A stretch of 64,000 nt of DNA from Chengkuizengella sp. SCS-71B (GCF_040100845.1 NZ_JAZHSH010000001.1:1054001-1118000), one strand, 5' to 3'. Numbered from the stretch's first letter, positions 51,919 through 61,903 are shown. The notes: generated by a model from the letters alone, not told the origin. A program made the numbers and translations.

Positions 51919-52287
51919 GTGGTGGGTTTTGAATTGCAAGGAATGAATGACCTAGTTAAAAAACTAGAGCAAATGAGTAACCAAAGTCAAGAGATAGCAG
52001 ATGAAGCATTGAAAGCAGGGGCGAAAGTTTTAAGAGCAAAAATTGAAGAGTTGGCACCACGATCTACTTACAACAAAGAACATCTAGCCGATAATATTAT
52101 AATCTCTGCCATTAAAGATGGAAAGTTAAACGTGGGTCCTACACAGGACTTTTTTTACGCTCATTTTTTGGAGTTTGGAACATCTAAAATGGATCCGCAA
52201 CCTTTTGTACAGCCGGCATTTGAATCTTGTAAAGATGAAATACAACAGGTTATGTCCAGCGTCATTAAAAGTAGGTTGAAACTATGA
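51919..52287 (+). CDS. HK97 gp10-family tail component
   Basis: A 122-residue protein with the HK97-gp10/tail completion pattern (GFELQGMNDLVKKLEQM, LRAKIEELAPRSTY, HFLEFGTSKMDPQPFVQPAF). GTG start at 51919 or 51922 after AAGGAAG. It overlaps the next gene by 4 nt. Confidence 0.85.
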   Translation: MVGFELQGMNDLVKKLEQMSNQSQEIADEALKAGAKVLRAKIEELAPRSTYNKEHLADNIIISAIKDGKLNVGPTQDFFYAHFLEFGTSKMDPQPFVQPAFESCKDEIQQVMSSVIKSRLKL

Positions 52288-52607
52288 GTATCAATGCAAT
52301 CATCATAAACTCTTTAAAAGATATCGGGGTACCTGTAGGTTTTCAAAACTACTCAGGAAGTCAAAAAACATACATTTCATTCTTTGAATATAACCAAAAA
52401 TCAGGACTCAATGCTGATGATGAAGAACAAAGAACAACACACTTCATACAGATTGATGTGTGGAGTAATACAGACTATACAGAGATAGTAAGCCAAGTAA
52501 AACAGGCTATAAAATCAAATGGATTTACAAGAACAAGCGAAGCAGATTTATATGAAAAAGAAACAGGTATTTTTCACAAAGTAATACGATTTAAGGGGGA
52601 AATTTAA
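52284..52607 (+). CDS. Tail terminator / completion protein
   Basis: A 107-residue protein matching the small tail-terminator group (PVGFQNYSGSQKTYISFFEY, TTHFIQIDVWSNTDYTEIV). It caps the tail tube at the head-tail interface. It overlaps both neighbours. Confidence 0.75.
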   Translation: MSINAIIINSLKDIGVPVGFQNYSGSQKTYISFFEYNQKSGLNADDEEQRTTHFIQIDVWSNTDYTEIVSQVKQAIKSNGFTRTSEADLYEKETGIFHKVIRFKGEI

Positions 52608-53176
52608 TGAGTGCAATTATTATTGGATTAAAGAACATTCATGTTGCTGAATTGCAAACAGATAATGAAACAGAGGCAACATACGATACACCAAAGCGAC
52701 TTGCATTAGCGATTGAAGCGAAAATAAAACCGAATGTGAACACAGCGACTTTATATGCTGATGATGGTCCTGCAGCTACAGACAGTAGTTTAGGTGATAT
52801 TGAAGTAGAATTAAACATTGATTCTCTATCGACTGAAATGCAGGAATTTCTTTTAGGTCATGAAGTAAATGCTGAGGGAGTGTTGATTAAAAAGTCAGAT
52901 GATCAAGCTCCTTATGTTGCGTTAGGATTTAATTCACCCACAAGTGATGGAAACAATCAATTTGTGTGGTTGTATAAAGGAAAGTTTGAATTACCGGAAG
53001 CAAACTATAAAACAAAAGGAGAAAACATCGAATATCAAACACCCACCATTACAGGTAAGTTCATTAAACGTGAATTTGACAACGCATGGAAAGCAACAGT
53101 GATGAGTGGGGATGCAGGTGTTAGTGCAACAGTGATTACGAATTGGTTTACTGGCGTATATAAAGAAACAGCGTAA
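52607..53176 (+). CDS. Major tail protein (phi13 type)
   Basis: The 189-residue tail tube subunit has the phi13-type pattern (GLKNIHVAELQTDNETEATY, KIKPNVNTATLYADDGPA, GNNQFVWLYKGKFELPE). It is followed by a terminator and then the tail chaperone genes, the standard order. Confidence 0.88.
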   Translation: MSAIIIGLKNIHVAELQTDNETEATYDTPKRLALAIEAKIKPNVNTATLYADDGPAATDSSLGDIEVELNIDSLSTEMQEFLLGHEVNAEGVLIKKSDDQAPYVALGFNSPTSDGNNQFVWLYKGKFELPEANYKTKGENIEYQTPTITGKFIKREFDNAWKATVMSGDAGVSATVITNWFTGVYKETA

Positions 53177-53203
53177 GAGGCTATGATTTCATAGTCTCTT
53201 TTT
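53177..53203 (+). terminator. Terminator after major tail protein
   Basis: GAGGCTATG pairs with CATAGTCTC (one G-T pair) around ATTT, followed by five T, directly behind the stop codon. Confidence 0.75.
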
Positions 53204-53222
53204 AATATAAGGAGGGTTAAAA

Positions 53223-53558
53223 ATGGGAAAGAACGTGACTCAAAAAGGGGTAAAAATTGAATTAGGTGGGAAAGAACGAAAATTATTATTTGATTTGAAC
53301 AGTCTTGTTGAATTGGAAGAACATTATGGTGATATACAAGAAGCATTCAATCAGTTACAGAAAATGAGTTTTAAAGCGACTCGCAAATTACTCCATGCAG
53401 CATTAGCACATGAGAATTTAACAGAAACGGAAGTAGGAAGCCTGATTGATATGTCTAACATGTCAACCGTAATGTCAAAAATAACAGAAGCATTTGAAAG
53501 TTCATTACCAGAAACGAATGATTCAAAAAACAAGCAAGCCAGTCTCAAAAACAAATAG
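53223..53558 (+). CDS. Tail assembly chaperone gpG-like
   Basis: A 111-residue acidic-basic helical protein (LLFDLNSLVELEEHYGDIQE) in the position of lambda gpG, between tail tube and tape measure. It is the unshifted product; a -1 frameshift near its 3' end makes the longer GT form listed separately. AAGGAGGG precedes the ATG. Confidence 0.85.
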   Translation: MGKNVTQKGVKIELGGKERKLLFDLNSLVELEEHYGDIQEAFNQLQKMSFKATRKLLHAALAHENLTETEVGSLIDMSNMSTVMSKITEAFESSLPETNDSKNKQASLKNK

Positions 53559-53731
53559 ATTGGGACTGGCTATATTATTGTGGAACGGTTCTTTTAGGGA
53601 TGGATGAAAAGACATTTTGGAAATGTACATTGAGAAAAATATATGGACTTATAGAAGTACACATTAGAATTCATAACTCTAAGAGTCAGGATCGACAAGA
53701 ACAAACAGGTTTCATTGATCAGGTATGGTAA
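53223..53731 (+). CDS. Tail assembly chaperone gpGT-like (-1 programmed frameshift product)
   Basis: Slippage at 53525-53531 joins 53223-53531 to 53531-53731 and yields 169 residues. The -1 frame is open from the slip site to TAA 53729 and encodes QIDWDWLYYCGTVLLGMDE, the conserved T-domain start of siphovirus GT proteins, while the T frame has no start codon with a ribosome site. The GT form binds the tape measure and recruits tail tube subunits, as established for lambda. Confidence 0.85.
53525..53531 (+). promoter_or_regulatory. Canonical -1 ribosomal slippery site A-AAA-AAC
   Basis: In the gpG frame the codons are TCA AAA AAC, giving the heptamer A-AAA-AAC, one of the most efficient bacterial -1 frameshift sites. 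The zero frame stops 27 nt downstream (TAG 53556). Confidence 0.88.
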
Positions 53732-53743
53732 GGGGGTGGACAG

Positions 53744-56700
53744 ATGGAAGAAGTAGGAGCGCTAAAGGTTAATCTCGGATTGGATAGTGCTGAATTTACA
53801 AAAAGTATTACAGACATAAATAGAAAATTAAAAGCTGTAGAAAGCGAATTTAAGGTTGCAAGTACGAGTGTAGATGGGTTTGGATCAAGTGTTGATGACT
53901 TGAAAGTTATATCGGATAATCTTTCTACCAAACTTCAATTGCAGTCTGAAAAAGTAAGAACTCTTCGTGATAAATACGAAGAAAGCGTAAAGACAAAGGG
54001 AAAAGAAGCTAGAGAAACTGAAAATCTTCTAATTCGATATAACAAAACCGTTTCTGCCATGAACAGCACTCGAAAAGAATTAGATAAAGTTAATGCAAAG
54101 ATCGAAGACCAAACCAACACATGGAAAAAATTAAAGAAACATATGGATGAAGTATCGAACTCTCTAAAAAAAGCAGGAAGTTCATTGGGCAGTATTGGCA
54201 AAGATTTATCGCTAAAACTAACGGCTCCCATTTCAGCTATGGCTACTGGCATCGTAGTAGCAGGTGCGAATTTTGAAGAAGCAATGTCAAAAGTAAAAGC
54301 GATATCTGTAGCGACTGAAAATGATGTATTGAAACTTAAAAACCAAGCAAAAGAATTGGGGTCAACCACTAAATTTTCAGCTACAGAGGCAGCGGAAGGT
54401 ATGCAGTTTTTATCGATGGCCGGATTTGAAACACAGGAGATACTATCGTCTATGCCTGGGCTACTCGATCTTGCAGCAGCCGGTGCCTTAGATTTAGGTG
54501 CTGCCGCAGATATAACGTCAAATATCATGAGTGCTTTTGCAATAGAAGCATCTCAAACGGGACATGTTTCAGATGTAATCGCAAAAGCAGCATCATCAGC
54601 CAATACGAGTGTTGAACAACTAGGTGAAGCCATGGTTTATCTAGCTCCGTCTGCACAATCACTTGGATGGTCGATTGAGGAATCCACAGCCGCAGTCATG
54701 TCACTTTCGGATGCAGGGATTCAAGGACAAAAAGCAGGTGCTGCATTTTCAACCAGCTTAACGCGTTTAGCAAAACCAACTGGAAAAATGTCTGGGTTAA
54801 TGGAAGTATTAAGTTTGAACTTTTTTGATACTGAAGGAAAGATGAAACCACTTCCTGATTTAGTTGGAGATTTGCAGAATGCAACCCATGAAATGAGTGA
54901 AGAACAAAAAGCAGCAACACTGGCTACGATTTTTGGTTCAGAAGCATATAAACATTGGGCGGTGTTACTTGAAGCAGGGTCAAATACCCTTGGTAAAAAT
55001 ACACAAATGCTGATTAACGCAGATGGTGCAGCTCGTAAAATGGCGGAGACCATGAGCGATAATACGAAGGGAGGATTTAAGGAATTTCAATCAGCTTTAG
55101 AAGGCCTAGCGATAACCCTTTCAGATTATATACTACCTCACATAAATAAGGTTTTAGAATCGGTAACGAATATGATTCGTAAATTTGGTGAAATGGACTC
55201 AGGGACACAAAAATTAATATTAGTTTTAGCTGGTATTGCGGCAGCTATAGGGCCTATTCTTGTCATAATAGGGACTTTAGTAAGGTCAATTGGATCTATT
55301 CTTTCGGTCATCACACCTGCTATTTCTGCTATTGGTGGTGCAGGAGGATTTTCTGCTGTATTAGCAGCAATCACAGGACCTATTGGTATTGCAGTGGCAG
55401 CCATAGCAGGATTGATTGCTATATTTGTAACCTTGTATAAAAAGAATGAAACCTTCAGAGATGGTGTAAAAAAAATATGGGATAGAATCAAGAGTGCTTT
55501 TAGTACAGCATTAGGATTTATAAGTTATATAGTTCGACAAGTCATGGGTGCGGTAACTGGATTTTTCAACGAACAACTTGAGAAAATAAAAGGCTTTTGG
55601 GATGAAAATGGCGAGAGTATTATGGAAATAGTTAATGTTTTCACTACTTATATCTCTGAGGCGATAGAAGTAGCCATGTCATATATCCAAGCAGTTTTTC
55701 AAACGGTCTGGCCCATCATCAAAGGCATTGTTGAAATAGCGTGGGAAGGTATTAAACTCACGATCAATAATGTCACTGATATTATTATGGGTATTATCCA
55801 AACCTTTATAAAGCTTTTTCAAGGGGATTGGGAAGGTGCTTGGGAAACTGTAAAGGAAACCTTTTGGAACGTATGGGATAACATCAATGAGTATTTTTCA
55901 GGGTTAGGTGACACTTTGTTTGAAATGGGAAAAGATGCTATTCAAGGGTTTATTGATGGGATTGGTGGCTTGAAAGATAAGGTGATCGAAAAGGCTAAAG
56001 AATTAGCTGAAACATTGCCGAATTGGGTTAAAGACCTTCTAGGAATTAACTCACCATCCAGAGTCATGAGAGAATTAGGAGAATGGGCAGGGAAAGGGTT
56101 TGTGGATGGCATTGGAAATACACAAGAGGATATTGAAGATCAAGGAGAGCTACTTTCTAAGGCCATTATTCCAGACATTTTAGGACCTGTTAAAATCACT
56201 GAAAAGAATTTAAAAAAGTTAGAATCCATTGTTGAGGGATCAGCCGAAGATAGATACAAAAACATTAAAAAATGGGTAGATCAAGAAGTCAAACTAGAAC
56301 AGTTAACACTAACTGAAGAAGCTGCCATATGGAGTGAAGCGACAAGGCTTTTTAAAGAGGGTACAGATGAAAGAATACTAGCCGAACAAAATGTCTTTGA
56401 TGTACGTAAAGAAATCTATTCAAAGTTAAATACAGCTAGTGAAGCGTTTTTAAAACAGACTCAAGAAATTAACACGAACATCGAAGAAGAAGAACAACGC
56501 TTAAATGAAGTATATGAAAAAGCAGTTAAAGAAAGATCCAAATCTATTTATGATTTCAAAGGGTTATTTGAAGAAGTAGTGACTACAGCAGATATTACAG
56601 GAAAAGAACTGATTAAAAATTTAGAAGGTCAAGTGAATCATTTAGAAACTTGGTCGGATAATATAGGCCAACTAGTCAAACGTGGAATAGATGAAGGACT

Positions 56701-57556
56701 CCTGGAAGAATTAAGACAAATGGGTCCCAATGCAGCACCAGAAATTGCAGCGTTATTGAATTTAACGGATGAAGAATTAGTCAAATACGAGGCATTGTGG
56801 AAAGAGAAGAGTAGTCTAGCAAGGAAACAAGCACATGCTGAACTGAGTGGTTTACGCTCTGATACTGAGACACAGATCCAACAACTACATTATACATCTT
56901 CACAGCAACTTGAAGACGTAAGAAATGAATTTGCTTTAAAAGTGAGTGAAATTCGCGGAGGTACTAACACAACATTTGCTGGTTTACGTGATGATACATC
57001 GTTAAATCTTCAATTATTAAATGAGAAAACCACACAGAAATTGGTAGAGTTGAAAGGTGAATTTACAACTAAAACACAAGAAATCCGTAATGATGTGAAA
57101 ACTGAATTTGTAGCTTTAAAAGAGCAGTTGCCAAGTGTTGGTGAAGATGCAATGCAGGGTTTAATTGATGGAATGAATACAATGAAATCCAAAGTCATTA
57201 GCAAAGCAAGAGAAATAGCTAACGTAGTCAAGAGAACGATGGAAGATGCCTTAGATATTCATTCTCCATCAAGGGTTATGATGGATGTAGGAAAGTGGAT
57301 TCCTATTGGTCTAGCTGAAGGTATGGAAAACAACATCAACTCTGTTATTGCAGCTACAAACAATATGGCACAAGCTACGATTCCAAATATAAACACACCA
57401 TCATCAAACATGAAATCTGAATCAACTATACCTGTGAAATCCACATCCCTTGTACAAAACGTGACGATAAATAGTCCATCTCCATTATCACCATATGAGA
57501 CAGCTAGGCAGAACAAAATCATGCTTCAGCAGATGGCAATGGGGTTGAGGGTATGA
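53744..57556 (+). CDS. Phage tail tape measure protein
   Basis: The 1270-residue tail-length ruler has an N-terminal coiled coil (1-140), a TP901-type core (GANFEEAMSKVKAISVATEN, LGSTTKFSATEAAEGMQFLS), hydrophobic segments near 490-570, an amphipathic helical region and two copies of a SPSRVM motif (near 769 and 1175). Gene size predicts a tail of roughly 190 nm at 1.5 angstrom per residue. It overlaps the Dit gene by 4 nt. Confidence 0.94.
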   Translation: MEEVGALKVNLGLDSAEFTKSITDINRKLKAVESEFKVASTSVDGFGSSVDDLKVISDNLSTKLQLQSEKVRTLRDKYEESVKTKGKEARETENLLIRYNKTVSAMNSTRKELDKVNAKIEDQTNTWKKLKKHMDEVSNSLKKAGSSLGSIGKDLSLKLTAPISAMATGIVVAGANFEEAMSKVKAISVATENDVLKLKNQAKELGSTTKFSATEAAEGMQFLSMAGFETQEILSSMPGLLDLAAAGALDLGAAADITSNIMSAFAIEASQTGHVSDVIAKAASSANTSVEQLGEAMVYLAPSAQSLGWSIEESTAAVMSLSDAGIQGQKAGAAFSTSLTRLAKPTGKMSGLMEVLSLNFFDTEGKMKPLPDLVGDLQNATHEMSEEQKAATLATIFGSEAYKHWAVLLEAGSNTLGKNTQMLINADGAARKMAETMSDNTKGGFKEFQSALEGLAITLSDYILPHINKVLESVTNMIRKFGEMDSGTQKLILVLAGIAAAIGPILVIIGTLVRSIGSILSVITPAISAIGGAGGFSAVLAAITGPIGIAVAAIAGLIAIFVTLYKKNETFRDGVKKIWDRIKSAFSTALGFISYIVRQVMGAVTGFFNEQLEKIKGFWDENGESIMEIVNVFTTYISEAIEVAMSYIQAVFQTVWPIIKGIVEIAWEGIKLTINNVTDIIMGIIQTFIKLFQGDWEGAWETVKETFWNVWDNINEYFSGLGDTLFEMGKDAIQGFIDGIGGLKDKVIEKAKELAETLPNWVKDLLGINSPSRVMRELGEWAGKGFVDGIGNTQEDIEDQGELLSKAIIPDILGPVKITEKNLKKLESIVEGSAEDRYKNIKKWVDQEVKLEQLTLTEEAAIWSEATRLFKEGTDERILAEQNVFDVRKEIYSKLNTASEAFLKQTQEINTNIEEEEQRLNEVYEKAVKERSKSIYDFKGLFEEVVTTADITGKELIKNLEGQVNHLETWSDNIGQLVKRGIDEGLLEELRQMGPNAAPEIAALLNLTDEELVKYEALWKEKSSLARKQAHAELSGLRSDTETQIQQLHYTSSQQLEDVRNEFALKVSEIRGGTNTTFAGLRDDTSLNLQLLNEKTTQKLVELKGEFTTKTQEIRNDVKTEFVALKEQLPSVGEDAMQGLIDGMNTMKSKVISKAREIANVVKRTMEDALDIHSPSRVMMDVGKWIPIGLAEGMENNINSVIAATNNMAQATIPNINTPSSNMKSESTIPVKSTSLVQNVTINSPSPLSPYETARQNKIMLQQMAMGLRV

Positions 57557-58446
57557 TGAGGATTCATGAAGTGGTATGTACAAATCAAAATGGAGACACT
57601 TTGACTATATCTAAATCAAGCAATTTTAAGTTAGTGGAAGACATAGAAACAAGTGGATTGAGTGCAGTTACTAATTATGCTACGAATCATCGAATGCATG
57701 GTGCCATTCCTATATCATCTAAATTAGAGCAAAGAGATTTTTCTTTGCTTTTTTATATGCTAGTAGAAAGTAAACAATCTGATTGGATTCAAAGGCAAAG
57801 AAATCGAGTATTTAAAGTTTTTAATCCCATATATAACCCCGTACGAATAGAGTTTAAAACAGAGATAAGTGTGTATATTGAAGCTAATGTTGAGACAACA
57901 CCATATTTTGAGAAAGGAATTGAGAATAATAATTCCACTTGGCAAAAATGTCTTGTTCAACTCTCAGCAGGAAACCCATTTTATCAAAACACAGTAAAAG
58001 TAAAAACCGATATAGCGACCTGGACACCGATGTTTGAATTTGAATTAGAGTTTGGCGCGGGTGGAATTGAATTAGGTGAGAGAGTGCCGTCCTTGATTGT
58101 CAATGTCTATAATGATGGTCAAACACCAACAGGTATGATAATTCAATTTAGAGCTGTAGGAACGCTTTTAAATCCTTCAATTCTGAATGTTAACACAAGG
58201 GAGTATTTCAAACTGAACAAAGATATGGTTGCAGGGGAGGTCATAACAATCAATACCAATCAAGGACAAAAACGAGTGGAGTCACTACTCAACAATGTAA
58301 CAACAAACATCTTCAATTACATGGACTTTAACAGTGCATTTATGCAGTTAGATGTTGGAGATAACCTCTTTCAATCGAATGCAGAGGAAAGAGTTGAAAA
58401 CCTAGAAGTCACAATATATCATACTGCACAGTTTTTGGGGGTGTAG
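57553..58446 (+). CDS. Distal tail protein (Dit)
   Basis: A 297-residue protein with the siphovirus Dit pattern: an N-terminal beta-barrel hub with RDFSLLFYM and FNPIYNPVRI-type strands and a C-terminal galectin-like beta domain. It forms the ring joining tail tube and baseplate. It lies after the tape measure and before Tal, as usual. Confidence 0.85.
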   Translation: MMRIHEVVCTNQNGDTLTISKSSNFKLVEDIETSGLSAVTNYATNHRMHGAIPISSKLEQRDFSLLFYMLVESKQSDWIQRQRNRVFKVFNPIYNPVRIEFKTEISVYIEANVETTPYFEKGIENNNSTWQKCLVQLSAGNPFYQNTVKVKTDIATWTPMFEFELEFGAGGIELGERVPSLIVNVYNDGQTPTGMIIQFRAVGTLLNPSILNVNTREYFKLNKDMVAGEVITINTNQGQKRVESLLNNVTTNIFNYMDFNSAFMQLDVGDNLFQSNAEERVENLEVTIYHTAQFLGV

Positions 58447-58448
58447 AG

Positions 58449-59558
58449 ATGGAATTGTATGTTTTTAATAAGCAGTTTGAAATGATTGGTATTATTGATT
58501 CGTTCATCTCTTTGATTTGGACTAGAAACTACTATAAGGCAGGAACAGTTGAACTTCATGTAAATTTACCACAGACAGATGATGAAGCTATCAGAACCCT
58601 TCAACTGCTTCAAAAAGGCAACCTTCTAGTTAAGTCCGACAGCTCGGAAGAAGCAGCTTATATTGATTCTATCCTACTTGAAGATGATGAATTAGAAAAA
58701 GGCATTGTTCAAGGATTTTTTATAGATCAATTAATTGGTCAAAGAATTGTTTGGGGTACTCAAAATAAAAGTGGATCAGTGGAAGAAGTAATGAAGTATT
58801 ACGTTAGTCAAAATTGCATTGAACCAGAAAACGTAAATCGTGTCATTCCAAACTTGGTACTTTCTCAAAACAGAAGTATAGAAACACATGCGAATGAATC
58901 AGTATCATATAAAAATCTTGCTGAGTTTATGGAAACACTAGCAAATAAACATGATGTAGGTTGGAGAATACTCTTTGATATAACGAACAAACAATACATT
59001 TTTGACGTATTCGATGGTTTTAACCGAACTGATGAACAGTTTGAGAATCCTAGAGCCATCTTTGCCTTAGAGTATGAAAATATTCTTAATCAGACGTATT
59101 CAGATAGTGTTAGGAACTATAAAAACATGGCTCTTGTTGCAGGTGAGGGTGAAGGATCAGATAGGAAAATTTATTCGATGAATGATGATATGACAGGCTT
59201 TGATAGAGTCGAACATTATGTAGATGCTAGAGATTTACAAAGTGAAATTGATGGTCAAGTATTGTCTAATTCAGAATACCAGGAGTTGTTAAAAGAGCGT
59301 GGACTTAGTAAGCTTGCAGAACTACAGAGCATTAAAACATTTGAAGCTGGCATTTCTTTGTACTCAAACCTTGTATACAAGCAGGATTTTGGTTTAGGAG
59401 ATCTGGTTACGATTAAAAACAAACGCTGGGGTATTCAACTAAATACACGTATTACGTCAATTGAAGAAGTGTATGAAAATGATGTTGTAGATATTCGAGT
59501 TAACTTTGGAAACAACATTCCAACTTTGATAGATAATATAAAGAGCAGAATGGGGTGA
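58449..59558 (+). CDS. Tail-associated protein, ReqiPepy6 Gp37-like (Tal)
   Basis: A 369-residue protein with the Gp37-like pattern (LYVFNKQFEMIGIIDSFISL, WTRNYYKAGTVELHVNLP, QGFFIDQLIGQRIVWGTQ, FGLGDLVTIKN). It forms the trimeric tail hub. It starts 2 nt after Dit. Confidence 0.85.
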   Translation: MELYVFNKQFEMIGIIDSFISLIWTRNYYKAGTVELHVNLPQTDDEAIRTLQLLQKGNLLVKSDSSEEAAYIDSILLEDDELEKGIVQGFFIDQLIGQRIVWGTQNKSGSVEEVMKYYVSQNCIEPENVNRVIPNLVLSQNRSIETHANESVSYKNLAEFMETLANKHDVGWRILFDITNKQYIFDVFDGFNRTDEQFENPRAIFALEYENILNQTYSDSVRNYKNMALVAGEGEGSDRKIYSMNDDMTGFDRVEHYVDARDLQSEIDGQVLSNSEYQELLKERGLSKLAELQSIKTFEAGISLYSNLVYKQDFGLGDLVTIKNKRWGIQLNTRITSIEEVYENDVVDIRVNFGNNIPTLIDNIKSRMG

Positions 59559-59562
59559 TTAA

Positions 59563-61254
59563 ATGGAAAAAAGTAGTTTTTTTAATAGCGTGAATGGGGA
59601 TCGGAAGTACAAGGCAGATGATTTTGCGGAATACTTTTCAAAATTTATTACAAACGGAGTATTCCCAAATGTAGCTGACAATTTACAAATCATAGCCGAT
59701 GGTGGAGATATGACAATTAGGGTTAAAACTGGTGTTGCGTGGATCAACGGATATATGTATCAGAACACAGATGATCTTATTTTAACCGTTGATGTTGCTG
59801 ATGGGATTTTAAACCGTATTGATCGTGTAGTTGTTCAATTAGATTTTCTCAATAGACAGATCACAACAAAAATCAAAAAGGGTGAATTTGCTTCCAATCC
59901 AGTTGCAAATGATGTACAGAGGGATGCAGATATATTTGAGTTAGCACTTGCGGATATTGAAATAACACAAGGTACAACGTCCATTTCACAGAATCTAATA
60001 ACAGATTTACGGTTTAATGATGATTTGTGTGGAATCGTCAAAGGTACTGTAGATCAAATTGACACAACAGGTTTATTCGCTCAATATGATGCTGAATTTA
60101 GTTCGTGGTTTGACACAGCTAAAGACACATTGAGTGGTGATGTAGCAGGAAATCTATTAAATGAGATTAATGATATTACAGATAATTTTAACACTCATCA
60201 TACAAATTACACAAAACATCCTGCATTCGCAGTAACAACTGGAACTGCTGATAATTATATTGTTATGTTAGAACCTGCACCAACTGAATATACTGACGGA
60301 TTGGGTATAGTTGTAGCCATACACGCAGATTCAATAGGGACTCCAACACTAAATGTTAATGGGCTTGGTGCAAAAACACTAAAAAAAGCAAATGGAAACG
60401 ACGCAACGCATCTTAAAGCTAATGGAGTTTACACATTTAGATATAACAATGGAAATTTTATCTTACAGGGTGAAGGGGGGAGTGGGAACGCGCAATCAAA
60501 CCAAGTTTTGAGTGGTAGTTCATTTTCAAATGATGAAGGTGAACAAACAGGTTCTATGCCTAATAATGGACAAAGAATTATAACACCTAGTACAGTAAAT
60601 CAAGCCATACCAGGGGGTTATCATAATGGTTTAGGGTATGTTGTAGGGGATGTGAATTTAACTGCGGAAAATATTCGAGAAGAGATCAATGTTTTTGGTG
60701 TTGGCGGTACTCTTGTAGAAGCACAACCTAATCATGCAACGTTATATAAGATTTATAATTCACCTACAAAACCCGAGGATGGAGCGAGTTTTAATGAAGA
60801 AATTATTCGAGTTGATAAGAAAGTGTCCATGATTAGTTTTGCAACGGACTTTAATAATAGTATTGCTGATCCCGATGAAGCATATACTTACGTTGGGTTT
60901 CATTCTGATGTCTTTACCTCCACAAGTGACTCTGCAAGCTCTCAGATATTACTTAGAAATATTGGAGGGACAGGGAGGATTGTGTTAGCAGCAACTGGCG
61001 AACAAAGCACTTCAACTGTAGCACGTGAATACTTACACTCTTTTTCTATGGTAAAGATCGATGATTCTACTACAAAATTAGCAAGAATTTATAAAGAAGA
61101 GGATGATGCGTATGAGGAACTCAGACATTCATTAACAAGTCATACATGGGATTTCAGAAATTCCGAAGGATTTTATCTAGAATTTTACGTTTATAGTTTA
61201 AATAGAGAATTTGGAGCGAGTAGCAGAATAGATGGTGAACTAATGTATGCTTAA
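59563..61254 (+). CDS. Baseplate/tail fibre protein
   Basis: A 563-residue protein whose N terminus (SSFFNSVNGDRKYKADDFAE, WINGYMYQNTDDL) is the baseplate-attachment domain common to Gram-positive siphophage fibres. A middle segment resembles fibre shaft (NLITDLRFNDD, GTPTLNVNGLGAKTLKK) and the C-terminal 180 residues form a beta-rich, probably receptor- or carbohydrate-binding domain. It determines host range by inference. Confidence 0.82.
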   Translation: MEKSSFFNSVNGDRKYKADDFAEYFSKFITNGVFPNVADNLQIIADGGDMTIRVKTGVAWINGYMYQNTDDLILTVDVADGILNRIDRVVVQLDFLNRQITTKIKKGEFASNPVANDVQRDADIFELALADIEITQGTTSISQNLITDLRFNDDLCGIVKGTVDQIDTTGLFAQYDAEFSSWFDTAKDTLSGDVAGNLLNEINDITDNFNTHHTNYTKHPAFAVTTGTADNYIVMLEPAPTEYTDGLGIVVAIHADSIGTPTLNVNGLGAKTLKKANGNDATHLKANGVYTFRYNNGNFILQGEGGSGNAQSNQVLSGSSFSNDEGEQTGSMPNNGQRIITPSTVNQAIPGGYHNGLGYVVGDVNLTAENIREEINVFGVGGTLVEAQPNHATLYKIYNSPTKPEDGASFNEEIIRVDKKVSMISFATDFNNSIADPDEAYTYVGFHSDVFTSTSDSASSQILLRNIGGTGRIVLAATGEQSTSTVAREYLHSFSMVKIDDSTTKLARIYKEEDDAYEELRHSLTSHTWDFRNSEGFYLEFYVYSLNREFGASSRIDGELMYA

Positions 61255-61278
61255 TTTTTGAAAAAGGAGAATGTAAAA

Positions 61279-61737
61279 ATGATAGGAAGAAAGCTATATT
61301 TTGATATTCTAACAGGGGAGGTCATTCTTCATATTGATGAAAAAATTGGTCAATTCGTTGTTGAAACAACAAAAGAACAGGATTTTGCTATGTATGACAT
61401 ACTAGCAGCAAGAAATCCTGAACAAGTAGATTTTGTACAACTTGAATTTGGTGAAAATCGTGGTGATTTTGAAAAGGCTAGTGGCTTTAGAATTGATCTT
61501 GAGACCAATGAGGTATTATTTGAGTTCCCTGAATACGTAAGACCTCATACTCAAATTATCGAGTCTTTACAGAGCGAGGTATTAACTTTAACAGAACGAA
61601 ACCAATTCTTAGAAACACAAAACACTGAACTTATGTTAGGGTTAGCTGAAATGGCAGAGGCGCAGGAAACAGAGAATACACAAACTCAATTAGCATTAGC
61701 AGAGTTGGCAGAATTATCAGCAGGGGGAGGTGTATAA
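61279..61737 (+). CDS. Small tail-end protein with C-terminal coiled coil
   Basis: A 152-residue protein with an N-terminal small beta domain (MIGRKLYFDILTGEVILHID) and a C-terminal Glu/Gln/Leu helix. Start ATG 61279 follows AAAGGAGA; an upstream TTG at 61258 includes that site. Proteins of this type lie next to the CD1375-like gene in Clostridium and Bacillus phages. Confidence 0.7.
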   Translation: MIGRKLYFDILTGEVILHIDEKIGQFVVETTKEQDFAMYDILAARNPEQVDFVQLEFGENRGDFEKASGFRIDLETNEVLFEFPEYVRPHTQIIESLQSEVLTLTERNQFLETQNTELMLGLAEMAEAQETENTQTQLALAELAELSAGGGV

Positions 61738-61738
61738 T

Positions 61739-61843
61739 ATGGCGAAAATTTATTTCAGTTTAATCCAAAAGGGATTAAGAACGATTGGCGATGTACCTAC
61801 TAGATGGAGAACAGAAGTTCAAACAATGATAGATAACGCTTAG
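61739..61843 (+). CDS. CD1375-like (XkdX-type) phage protein
   Basis: A 34-residue ORF, start ATG 61739, 1 nt after the previous stop, with GGGGGAGG inside that gene's end. The sequence MAKIYFSLIQKGLRTIGDVP and WRTEVQTMI matches the short CD1375/XkdX-like group found between tail fibre and holin genes. It is the last recognisable phage gene in the window. Confidence 0.72.
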   Translation: MAKIYFSLIQKGLRTIGDVPTRWRTEVQTMIDNA

Positions 61844-61903
61844 TAAGGGGAACCATACACAGTATAGGTTCTATTTTTATGTATGGACTTGGGTTAAAAC
61901 ACA

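Larger units (their letters stand above)
24136..61843. mobile_element. Prophage (siphovirus, HK97-like head, integrated at tRNA-Ala); right end not resolved
   Basis: A contiguous set of phage modules: integrase and lysogeny genes leftward, then early control, recombination and replication, methyltransferases, late regulator, packaging, head, tail and fibre genes rightward. The left boundary is taken as the tRNA-Ala 3' end. No copy of the tRNA 3' end occurs before 64000 and no holin or endolysin is found, so the right boundary may lie beyond the window or the lysis end may be lost. The listed end is the last recognisable phage gene. Confidence 0.88.

Noticed and set aside
53935-54528. 197-codon open frame on the minus strand inside the tape measure gene
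   Set aside because: No ribosome site, entirely antisense to a clear coding gene, Ser/Phe/Leu-rich composition typical of shadow frames.
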